This document shows, piece after piece, positions 25,230 to 32,496 of a stretch of DNA of 32,733 nt. Position numbers and translations under genes: made by a program. The notes under the pieces are model-generated. The model was not told the DNA's origin, ran no database searches, and saw only the letters and a list, made by a program, of their open reading frames with translations. Origin of the DNA: an uncultured Lachnospiraceae bacterium (GTDB lineage Bacteria; Bacillota; Clostridia; Lachnospirales; Lachnospiraceae); NCBI GenBank assembly GCA_910579685.1, contig CAJTVN010000040.1, positions 1 through 32,733 of the forward strand, given 5' to 3'. The number at the start of each line of letters is the position of its first letter. Position 1 is the first letter of the stretch.

Positions 25230-26292
25230 ATTGGACGCCGTGGGAAAGCAGGAACTCCTTCCAGAGGTCATTGTACATGCCAAGCAGATGGATCTGGTCA
25301 TGGGTATAATCCGCTGTCAGATTTCCCTCCTCGTCGCACACCGCCTCATTGACGTCAATATAAAAGATCTGCTGGTTGTCAGCCAGGGTCGCAATCGCAT
25401 TATTTCTTGCATTAATATTATTGTTATTAAAAATCGCATCCGAGGAATGCTTCTTTCCGGATACCCTCATGATTCCCTGGATAAATATCTTTGCATCCGG
25501 CGCAAGCTCCCGAAGCCGGTCTATGACCTCCGTGTACTTTTCCATAAAGTCCTCCGTGGTTCCCCTGCCCAGCTCGTTAATACCTGCCATAATATAGATT
25601 TTGCCGTATTTCCCGGAGGCGAGCACCCCCTCAACCGTTCCCTTTCCCTTGAAGTTCTCCTCCATCATCTTGTAGATCGTAAGGGAGGTCTCACAGAGAA
25701 ATTCCCCATGCTCCGACAAATCCGTGTAATCCCGAAGCCCCACGGTTCTGGAATCCCCGATAAACAGGGCGTCGTCAAAATAGCTCTCATCCACCCTGGA
25801 AAATTCATAGGTGCCTGCCCGGATGACCCCGGCATCCCCGTAAATGTCGGCGGAAATGTGGTTCAGGTACTCCTCCCTTGTGCTCTCCCGAAAAGGCTCC
25901 AGCCGCTCAAGCGCCGAATGCGCCCTGTCCGCCGCCTCCGAAACGCTGGAAGCCGCCTCCAAGCTTGCGGCAAGCAGTGCGCCGCCCTCCGTCTCGGAGG
26001 CCGTGTCCCGCTCTGCGCCGGTATCCCCGGACTCCTCGGGAAAGCTCTCCGGCCTTTCTTCTGGCAAAGCCGCCGTTGTCTGCACCGCCTCCTGCGTGAA
26101 AAGCTGCCAGGGATAAATGTCATCGTTCAGTCCGGTAAACAGGATGGATAAAAGAGGAGCCTTCCAGGGATCAAAGGTCTGTTCCCGGTAGATGGTTTTT
26201 CTCCCGCCTGCCGCCGCCGCGGTAAACAGAATTCCGGAAAACAAAAGAATCACAAACAGCGGGCTTTGTTTTATAAGCTTTATCCATTTCAT
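25228..26292 (-). CDS. SGNH/GDSL-type hydrolase, membrane-anchored
   Basis: 354-aa exported protein: N-terminal membrane helix (about residues 10-28), a low-complexity Ala/Glu/Ser-rich linker (about 65-140), then an SGNH esterase domain. Block I is FIGDSRTVGL (Ser181), block III the Gly-x-Asn in GINELGRG, and block V DQIH (Asp332, His335). Its gene lies 30 bases behind an MBOAT gene, the usual pairing for O-acetylation of extracellular glycans: the MBOAT protein moves the acyl group across the membrane and the SGNH partner transfers or removes it. Start at 26292 has AAGGAG 9 bases upstream. Confidence 0.88.
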   Translation of the reverse strand: MKWIKLIKQSPLFVILLFSGILFTAAAAGGRKTIYREQTFDPWKAPLLSILFTGLNDDIYPWQLFTQEAVQTTAALPEERPESFPEESGDTGAERDTASETEGGALLAASLEAASSVSEAADRAHSALERLEPFRESTREEYLNHISADIYGDAGVIRAGTYEFSRVDESYFDDALFIGDSRTVGLRDYTDLSEHGEFLCETSLTIYKMMEENFKGKGTVEGVLASGKYGKIYIMAGINELGRGTTEDFMEKYTEVIDRLRELAPDAKIFIQGIMRVSGKKHSSDAIFNNNNINARNNAIATLADNQQIFYIDVNEAVCDEEGNLTADYTHDQIHLLGMYNDLWKEFLLSHGVQ

Positions 26293-26322
26293 AAAAACAA
26301 TCTCCTTATTCCCTACCAACCG

Positions 26323-27699
26323 TTAAAACTTAAAATACATAAACGGATTTCCCGCACTGCTTGACATAAAGTACACACAGTACCAGAACACCGCCGCAAG
26401 AAGCAGGACAAAAACCGGGTTCTTTTTATGCTTTTCATAAAAATGGAAAACCCCGGGTATACACAGCACAATCCCTGCAACAAACAGACCGCCGTAAGTC
26501 TGGGAATATCTCACGATATCCTGGGAATTGACCGCAATCCCCTCCCCGCCGATAAACGGAAAAAGCCTTCCGAAATAGATTCCAAGCTGCCGCAGGTCCG
26601 TGATGGCAAACACCACCCAGGTCAAGGGGATCAGCGCCAGCACATACAGATTTCCAACCACAGGAATCTTTGACAGGGCTTTTCCGTAGAAAACCTTTTC
26701 CAGAATAATGAAAATCCCCAGAACCGCTCCCCAAATCAGAAAGTTTGGTCCGTTTCCATGCCAGATTCCGGTGAGAATCCATACCAGCGCAAGGTTCAGG
26801 AGCATCCGGCTCTTTTTGCAGCGGCTCCCGCCCATGGGAATATACACATAGTCCCGGAAAAAGCTTCCCAGCGTCATATGCCATCTGCGGTAAAACTCAC
26901 TGATGCTTCTGGAAGCATAAGGATGATCAAAGTTTTGTATAAATTCATAGCCCAGCATCACCAGAATTCCCGATGCCATCAGCGAATAACCCCAGAAATC
27001 AAAATACAGCTGCAGCGAATAGCCTGCGGCCCCAAACCAGGCAAGGGGCGTGGAAATGCTCTGAAACCCGATCATCTGAAGATCATTCCACAGAATTCCG
27101 ATTCTGTCCGCCAGAAGCACTTTCATCCCGAGGCCGATCACGAAATACTTGAGGCCATCCTCAAACTTCTCCGGGCCGCACTCTCTTCTTGCGCCGAACT
27201 CCCCGTCGTCATAACGCATGATCGGACCGGAAACCACCTGGGGAAACATGGTAAAATACAGGGCTGTGGATTTCAGATCCGGTTTTTCCCAGATATCCCC
27301 CCTGTACATATCCACCTGAAAAGAAATCATCTTAAAAATATAGAAGCTGATTCCGAGAGGGAGCAGGGAGCTGTCAACAAACGTACTCAGGCCTTTGAAC
27401 AGCGCAAGCACTCCCACATCCAGAATCAGGACAAAAATAAGCAGCCTTTTTCTTTTAGCCTTCTGCAGGGGAAACATCTTGTAGCCGCCTTGCTGCTCCT
27501 TTATCTTCCTTCCAACGAAATGATTCACAAGGGTAAGCGTAAGAAGGAGAAGCAAAAACACCGGCTCGCCCATTGCATAAAAAAGAAAGCTTCCCAAAAG
27601 CAGGACATAATCCCTGCCTCTTGAGGGAACCACATAATAAATTACTAAAAAAACCGGCAAAAACCGAAATATAAATTCCAAACCCGCAAAATTAACCAT
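26323..27699 (-). CDS. MBOAT family O-acyltransferase (AlgI/PatA-like)
   Basis: 458-aa polytopic membrane protein of the membrane-bound O-acyltransferase family. The AlgI-type core is clear: LPLGISFYIFKMISFQVDMYRG, FPQVVSGPIMRY, ISEFYRRWHMTLGSFFRDYVYIP (core EFYRRWHMTLGSFF; His274) and the invariant catalytic His314 in LTGIWHGNGPNF. Such proteins pass acetyl groups from cytoplasmic acetyl-CoA to an external glycan. It is first gene of a pair with the SGNH protein. AGGAG lies 9 bases before the ATG. The glycan acceptor (exopolysaccharide, peptidoglycan or spore cortex) is not known. Confidence 0.93.
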   Translation of the reverse strand: MVNFAGLEFIFRFLPVFLVIYYVVPSRGRDYVLLLGSFLFYAMGEPVFLLLLLTLTLVNHFVGRKIKEQQGGYKMFPLQKAKRKRLLIFVLILDVGVLALFKGLSTFVDSSLLPLGISFYIFKMISFQVDMYRGDIWEKPDLKSTALYFTMFPQVVSGPIMRYDDGEFGARRECGPEKFEDGLKYFVIGLGMKVLLADRIGILWNDLQMIGFQSISTPLAWFGAAGYSLQLYFDFWGYSLMASGILVMLGYEFIQNFDHPYASRSISEFYRRWHMTLGSFFRDYVYIPMGGSRCKKSRMLLNLALVWILTGIWHGNGPNFLIWGAVLGIFIILEKVFYGKALSKIPVVGNLYVLALIPLTWVVFAITDLRQLGIYFGRLFPFIGGEGIAVNSQDIVRYSQTYGGLFVAGIVLCIPGVFHFYEKHKKNPVFVLLLAAVFWYCVYFMSSSAGNPFMYFKF

Positions 27700-27760
27700 A
27701 TCATCCCACTCCTGCCTGACCCGTTAATCCGATGGCCTTTTATCTGTCCGTACCTAAATG

Positions 27761-27789
27761 ATTTTATCATTTTCTGCAAAATTCCACAA
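27761..27789 (-). promoter_or_regulatory. Probable promoter of the MBOAT/SGNH operon
   Basis: Minus strand: TTGTGG (27789-27784), 17 bases, TAAAAT (27766-27761), about 60 bases before the MBOAT start. It is divergent from spoVAC. Confidence 0.45.
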
Positions 27790-27869
27790 GGAGCAGAGTT
27801 TGAATAAAAATGAAAAAATAAGCAAGAATAACCATATAGACAGGAACCATTAACGGAAAGGAATTATTT

Positions 27870-28349
27870 ATGAACGAGCAAAAGTCATCCCAGCAGCTTT
27901 CGCTGGAAAAGGATTACGAAGAATATGTGAAAAAAATCACCCCAACCCACAACCTGCTGCTCCAAATGCTGAAAGCCTTCATCACGGGCGGGATTATATG
28001 CGTCCTTGGGCAGTTCCTCCTTAATTACGCAAAAAACTCTCTTGGAATGGACAAAGACACGGCGGGAAGCTTCTGCTCTCTCGTCCTTGTCCTCACAAGC
28101 GTGCTTCTCACCGGTTTTAATCTGTACTCGCCCATCGTAAAGTTCGGCGGTGCGGGCGCCCTGGTTCCCATCACAGGCTTCGCCAACTCCGTGGCCTCCC
28201 CCGCGATCGAATACAAAAAGGAAGGGCAGGTCTTCGGTGTGGGCTGCAAAATTTTCACCATCGCGGGCCCCGTGATCCTGTATGGGATCTTCACCAGCTG
28301 GGTTCTGGGGCTGGTTTACTGGATCGGGAAAGCATCGGGGATTTTATAA
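27870..28349 (+). CDS. spoVAC: Stage V sporulation protein AC (SpoVAC)
   Basis: 159-aa membrane protein; in Bacillus SpoVAC is a mechanosensitive pore for Ca-dipicolinate release. The N terminus is a charged soluble tail (residues 1-30), followed by several hydrophobic segments. Family marks: YVKKITPTHNLLLQMLKAFITGG (core KKITPTHNLLLQMLKAF), LYSPIVKFGGAGALVPITGFANSV and SPAIEYKKEGQVFGVG. GAAAGGAA precedes the ATG. It is on the plus strand, opposite to the other spoVA genes, and has its own terminator. No convincing sigma-G promoter was found; a GAATA at 27811-27815 followed by an imperfect -10 is the best guess. Confidence 0.95.
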   Translation: MNEQKSSQQLSLEKDYEEYVKKITPTHNLLLQMLKAFITGGIICVLGQFLLNYAKNSLGMDKDTAGSFCSLVLVLTSVLLTGFNLYSPIVKFGGAGALVPITGFANSVASPAIEYKKEGQVFGVGCKIFTIAGPVILYGIFTSWVLGLVYWIGKASGIL

Positions 28350-28390
28350 AAAGGATCCATCTGTGCGTTCGGCATGGGTGGATACTTTTT
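28348..28390 (+). terminator. Terminator of spoVAC
   Basis: Long imperfect hairpin directly at the stop codon: AAAAAGGATCCATCTGTGC pairs with GCATGGGTGGATACTTTTT (one mismatch and a few G-U pairs) and ends in five Ts. It marks the end of the GC-richer core block. Confidence 0.8.
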
Positions 28391-28961
28391 ATAAGTGCTA
28401 TTTTCTGTTTTTTGTTTTTGTGGTTTTGATTCCTTTTGCTAATAATATTAATTAGTGATTGCGAAGCAGAAAGTTACGAGAATATTCAGACAATATTTCT
28501 CCTCAAATCCTGCTTCGCCAAGCATTCCATCAAGCCCAGTAAATAAGAAGTCAGTCGAGCAAAGGCTCTCCTGCCTTCTATGGTCTTGATTTCATGGCTA
28601 AAGCTTTTCGCAGAAAATATTATCTGGATATTCTGTAAATTTACAAATTTAGCACTCACCTGATAATATCAGGCTACCAAAAAGCTTATAAGAAATAGCG
28701 TTAGAAGCAGAAAAACAAGACAATATAATAAACTTTATAGGGCAGGGTAATAATTTAATGATTTACTTCCTGCTCTTTATTGCACCTTACGTTTTTCTGA
28801 ATTATAATATTGATATGTAAAAGAAATGACAAAAATAACAATGAAGTGATGATATAAGACAAGTGGAATATTTTATTGTGTTATAATTACTTTAAATCTA
28901 GTACATAAATTTGGATTGCTTTAATAGTTTAGAAAGAAAATAAAAGGAGGTTGGGGAACAG
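28391..28961. other. Gene-free, AT-rich stretch with hairpin-rich element
   Basis: No supportable gene in about 570 bases. The first half holds a dense set of inverted repeats: GCGAAGCAG (28461-28469) with CTGCTTCGC (28510-28518) enclosing GAGAATATT/AATATTTCTC (28478-28486, 28492-28501), and the perfect CCTGATA-A-TATCAGG (28659-28673). On the minus strand two overlapping frames remain open for 40-60 codons without start codons, which suits an old repeat or degraded element rather than a gene. The second half (28700-28961) is AT-rich and carries the promoter of the SIR2-STAND gene. Confidence 0.5.
28879..28887 (+). promoter_or_regulatory. Extended -10 promoter of the SIR2-STAND gene
   Basis: TGTTATAAT: a perfect TATAAT (28882-28887) with an extended TGn. 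No recognisable -35 box at 16-18 bases, which extended -10 promoters can do without. It lies about 75 bases before the ATG. Confidence 0.45.
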
Positions 28962-31388
28962 ATGGATATAAATACTGCTATTAACTGTGCGTTGGAAGGA
29001 AATGCAATACTTTTTGCTGGATCTGGGTTTTCCTATGGAGCCAAAAACCTTAATGGCACAAATTTTAATACCGGAGATGGTTTACGGGATATTATTGCAA
29101 AAGATTGTGGAACACCATCCCAACGACCTTTATCTGTAGTATCTGAATTTTATATTTCGGAAAAATCAGATGATGAACTAATTGCACTGTTAAAAAAAGA
29201 ATTCACATTATCAAGCATTGAAACATGGCATAAGATTATAATGTCTATTCAATGGAAGAGAGTTTATACTACAAATTACGACTCTGTAATTGAAACTGCA
29301 GCCGCTAATAATTCAAAAAAATGGACACCAATTGTTTTATCAAAGGAAATTTCAAATGCAGATATCAACAGTGCGTGTGTTCATTTAAATGGTCATATTG
29401 ATTATCTTGATCGGAATACATTAAATACCGAATTTAAACTAATTGATAAGAGTTATGAGTGTGACATCCTGGAAGGAAATGAATGGTTTGATCTGTTTAA
29501 GGGAGATTTGCAATCAGCTAAAGCAATAATCATTATAGGTTATTCCATGCAATATGATATTAACATAAAGAGGCTTCTAGGTGCACCAGCTATTAGAGAT
29601 AAAGTCATTTTCATTGATGCCCCCTCTCCCGATCCAATAGATAGAAAAATATTGGAAAATCACGGTACATGTGAATTTATAGGAATTAAAGTATTTGCAG
29701 ACAAGGTAAAGGAGATCCAGAAAAACTTTGTACCCAGTCTAATAGATGAACAATTTAACAGTTTTTTACATGAATACCGGGAAACTCTTACACCATATTC
29801 TGTTTCTTTTAGTGAATTGAACAAATTTTATCGCAAAGGTATATATAGAGATCCTCTTTCTCAAAAGAATCACGGAGAATATGAGTATCTATTATTAAGA
29901 ACCGCTGTTAATACAGTGGTTAGAGAGTATAGAAACAAAAAGGTTTTTTTAGCAACATCCGATTTAGGTAATGGAAAGACGGTATTTTGCCAATTAGTCA
30001 GGAACGAATTACGCACCTGTAATGTGGATATGTTCTTATTTATACATCAATATAATGATTACGATAAAGAAATTCAGCGAATTTGTAGTAACCAAGGCCA
30101 CAGTGTGGTAATCATTGATGATTATAAAGATAAAATGGAAATATTAAAAAGATTTAAATATAATGGAATTAACAAAGTAACATTCGTATTAACTGCAAGA
30201 AAAGCAGTAAATCCAAGCTATCGAGTACTAGTTGATAAATTAGGAATTGCAGAGACCGACATAAAACCATTATATTTGGATACTTTTAATCCCGAAGAGG
30301 CTGAAAAATTAAGTAATATTATTGCAGATAATAAATTATACACAAGTGATATGACCGATATATCTCCTAAGGGAATAGAAAATTACATCCGAAACAAATG
30401 CCATTGTCGATTTGCCGACATGCTGTTAGAGTTTTATAATTCTTCTGACATAAAAAAACGTATATTGGACACTTGGAGTAAAAGTGAGAATATTTCTTTG
30501 TCTGTAAAAAGGCTTGCAATTTTATCGCTTATGAAATCTGTAATGGGAATAGATTTCAATTTTACAGAAATGTTAAATTTATTGAAATTAGATTTCGCTA
30601 CTATTGTTGCAAAGGAAAGTGAAGCGATAAACGAGTTTTTTAATATTAACGATAATGACGTTGCAATAAAGTCCTCTATAGTAGCGAGAGAATTACTGAG
30701 ATCCGTCATTGGGTTAGAGGCTCTAGTAGACACGATGAAAGCCATAATAATTGAATCTGACAAAGAATATCTTGTAAGTGGTAAACATTTCGAATTGTTG
30801 AAAAATTTGGTTTCGCATTCTCATTTTAGACTATTTAAAGATGACGCTAAAACCAGGGAGATTGTTTCTTCATTTTATGATAGTATACGTAACCTCTCCT
30901 TTTGCCAAGAGAATACATTTTTTTGGGAGCAATTTGCTTCTGCATGCATTGAAGCAAGGGATTTCAATACGGCCAGTCAATGTATAGAAAACGCCTTTGC
31001 CATAGCGAAACGTAACCCTGTATTTATCCCCTATCACGTTGAAACCATAAAAGCCAGATATATTTTAGAAAAATTAATTTTTGATAATATAACGGGAAAA
31101 CGACCATCTGCAGAAGATGCGATATGTTCTTTAACAGAATGCCATGAAAGGCTTATGAAACATTTTTATCATCCGGACAATAATGTAGGTTATGTATTTA
31201 GGGTAGGTACAAAATACGTAGAAGTGTTCAAACTCTATAAAAATGAATTTGATACCAGACAAAAAAGCATTTTTACGGAAAAAAGAATACAGATGTTAAA
31301 ACTAATGAAAGAGCAATTAGCGAGTACAGAAATTATTAACGTTCCACTAAATAGTTGGATAACAGAATTAGAACAGTGCACATTTTAA
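28962..31388 (+). CDS. SIR2-STAND NTPase, candidate anti-phage NADase (Avs5-like)
   Basis: 808-aa, three-part protein. Residues 1-260: SIR2-type NAD-binding domain, with AGSGFS (19-24, GAG-S loop), TTNYD (103-107), HLNGHID (141-147, where the usual LHG has become LNG) and IIIIGYS (189-195). Residues 300-450: STAND-type NTPase, with Walker A ATSDLGNGKT (331-340), Walker B VVIIDDY (382-388) and a sensor-like LTARK (410-414). Residues 450-808: helical region, part of it TPR-like (around FWEQFASACIEARDFNTASQ), the likely ligand-sensing end. This order is that of SIR2-STAND anti-phage proteins, which sense a phage protein, oligomerise and deplete NAD; the function is inferred. GGAGG lies 11 bases before the ATG. 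Base composition is far more AT-rich than the core genes. Confidence 0.8.
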   Translation: MDINTAINCALEGNAILFAGSGFSYGAKNLNGTNFNTGDGLRDIIAKDCGTPSQRPLSVVSEFYISEKSDDELIALLKKEFTLSSIETWHKIIMSIQWKRVYTTNYDSVIETAAANNSKKWTPIVLSKEISNADINSACVHLNGHIDYLDRNTLNTEFKLIDKSYECDILEGNEWFDLFKGDLQSAKAIIIIGYSMQYDINIKRLLGAPAIRDKVIFIDAPSPDPIDRKILENHGTCEFIGIKVFADKVKEIQKNFVPSLIDEQFNSFLHEYRETLTPYSVSFSELNKFYRKGIYRDPLSQKNHGEYEYLLLRTAVNTVVREYRNKKVFLATSDLGNGKTVFCQLVRNELRTCNVDMFLFIHQYNDYDKEIQRICSNQGHSVVIIDDYKDKMEILKRFKYNGINKVTFVLTARKAVNPSYRVLVDKLGIAETDIKPLYLDTFNPEEAEKLSNIIADNKLYTSDMTDISPKGIENYIRNKCHCRFADMLLEFYNSSDIKKRILDTWSKSENISLSVKRLAILSLMKSVMGIDFNFTEMLNLLKLDFATIVAKESEAINEFFNINDNDVAIKSSIVARELLRSVIGLEALVDTMKAIIIESDKEYLVSGKHFELLKNLVSHSHFRLFKDDAKTREIVSSFYDSIRNLSFCQENTFFWEQFASACIEARDFNTASQCIENAFAIAKRNPVFIPYHVETIKARYILEKLIFDNITGKRPSAEDAICSLTECHERLMKHFYHPDNNVGYVFRVGTKYVEVFKLYKNEFDTRQKSIFTEKRIQMLKLMKEQLASTEIINVPLNSWITELEQCTF

Positions 31389-31436
31389 TGGTTGCAAAAA
31401 GGAACTTTAGACACAATATGAACGAATATAAAGGAG

Positions 31437-32048
31437 ATGATTGTCCTGCTGACATCCGGAAACGAACTGGAACAAGCGAAAAAGTGCGGATACAAGACCG
31501 CCATCACGGATATTGCAATTAAAAAAGTGAAGTATATTAAATACAAGGACTTAACAGATGAGCAGAATGCAATTATGCAGAGACTGGCAAAGGAAGTATT
31601 GTTTCTTTCGCAGACATGCAATAACAGCAATGAAGTAGCAATTACCTGTGATTTAGGATCATTAAACCCTTTGGAATGCTATGGTATTTGCTTAGGTGAT
31701 GAGCATAGCGTGGATGTCTGTTCTGATACACAATCTAATCATTTAATTGTCTCGGCAAAGATATGCACAGTTGTAATTCTTCATAATCACCCGTCTTTAC
31801 AGACGTTTTCACTGGATGATATTAGGTTTTTTGTGGCAAACAGAGGAATTTCTATTCTGGTTGTTGTCAGTAATCAGGGGAAAATCCACTATTTATACAA
31901 AGACAAAAAATATTCTGAGAAAGAAACCATTCAACTGTTCAATGAATGTGTAGACGGATTAAGTTCTTTATCCACAGTCAGAGATCGCTATCTTAGCGCA
32001 CTATCCTTTTTAGCAAGGTGCAGCGAAACAGGATTATTTTATAGTTAG
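31437..32048 (+). CDS. JAB/MPN-domain (JAMM metallopeptidase-fold) protein
   Basis: 203-aa protein. Residues 65-160 form a JAB/MPN domain: candidate Glu in LNPLECYG, then HNHPSLQTFSLDD, which fits the zinc motif H-x-H-P-x5-S-x2-D (one residue shorter than RadC and Rpn11), followed by RFFVANRGISILVVVSNQGKIHYLY. Related domains act as deubiquitinase-like peptidases or occur in phage and mobile-element proteins. The N terminus (1-60) is not recognised. It lies 48 bases behind the SIR2-STAND gene with no terminator between and is probably co-transcribed. The start is odd: AAAGGAG abuts the ATG, and a TGA lies just upstream in frame. Confidence 0.72.
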   Translation: MIVLLTSGNELEQAKKCGYKTAITDIAIKKVKYIKYKDLTDEQNAIMQRLAKEVLFLSQTCNNSNEVAITCDLGSLNPLECYGICLGDEHSVDVCSDTQSNHLIVSAKICTVVILHNHPSLQTFSLDDIRFFVANRGISILVVVSNQGKIHYLYKDKKYSEKETIQLFNECVDGLSSLSTVRDRYLSALSFLARCSETGLFYS

Positions 32049-32061
32049 GAGGGATTGTTTT

Positions 32062-32244
32062 ATGAACAAGAACTATGTATTAAACGATTTAGAATTTGAT
32101 AACCTTCCTATAGAGATCATACCTTCTTCTAATAGGGAGGAATGTGATCAGGAAGAATTGCAAAGGAGCCGGGCGAAGAATCGGGAGCTCATTGAAAGAA
32201 TGCGAAACGATAAAAGATATAAAGAACTGATGTCTGTGACTTAA
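32062..32244 (+). CDS. Small charged protein, unknown function
   Basis: 60-aa protein, not recognised. The N-terminal half is acidic (LNDLEFDNLPIEIIP) and the C-terminal half is a predicted charged helix with REELQRSRAKNRELIERMRNDKRYKEL-like content (seen: EELQRSRAKNRELIERM). No cysteine, membrane segment or DNA-binding motif is evident. GGAGGG precedes the ATG at good spacing, 13 bases behind the JAB gene, and a strong terminator follows, so it is the last gene of the unit. A partner or antitoxin of the JAB protein is possible but unproven. Confidence 0.65.
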   Translation: MNKNYVLNDLEFDNLPIEIIPSSNREECDQEELQRSRAKNRELIERMRNDKRYKELMSVT

Positions 32245-32273
32245 AGGGAGTACGATTGAAACAGATAATGTGC

Positions 32274-32318
32274 AACTGCTATGCAAAAGGGGTATCCGAT
32301 TGCATAGCAGTTTCTTTT
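32274..32318 (+). terminator. Terminator of the SIR2-STAND/JAB/60-aa unit
   Basis: Perfect 12-bp stem, AACTGCTATGCA (32274-32285) with TGCATAGCAGTT (32301-32312), followed by TCTTTT. No such hairpin occurs between the three genes upstream, which supports a single transcription unit. Confidence 0.9.
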
Positions 32319-32428
32319 AATTGTCAGCAAGTTCAGTCACCCGGTGTTTCATATGTGTTTTTCTGTAAGCGCTTAATTTAGGGGTGGATTTCAAACAGCT
32401 TGTCGTTATGCGATAATGGTTACAAAGA

Positions 32429-32467
32429 TGCAAGCATTTTACCATGCAAACTACTTGCATGCTTGCA
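32429..32467. repeat. Nested inverted repeat inside the IS66 left end
   Basis: Outer arms TGCAAGCA (32429-32436) and TGCTTGCA (32460-32467), with an inner hairpin ATGCAA-N5-TTGCAT (32444-32449, 32455-32460). It lies between the IS end and the ribosome binding site of the first IS gene and could dampen expression or bind transposase. Confidence 0.5.
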
Positions 32468-32496
32468 AATGATTCAGTGTAAAGGAGATGACCATT

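Noticed and set aside
28467..28660. Minus-strand open frames of 40-60 codons in the gap before the SIR2-STAND gene
   Set aside because: No start codon or ribosome binding site, and two frames overlap within a hairpin-rich element; treated as part of a repeat, not as genes.
28962..31388. Thoeris system (ThsA)
   Set aside because: ThsA has SIR2 plus SLOG and a TIR-domain ThsB partner; here SIR2 is fused to a STAND NTPase and no TIR gene is visible.
31437..32048. Calling the JAB protein RadC
   Set aside because: It lacks the RadC N-terminal helix-hairpin-helix part, and the zinc motif is one residue shorter than in RadC.
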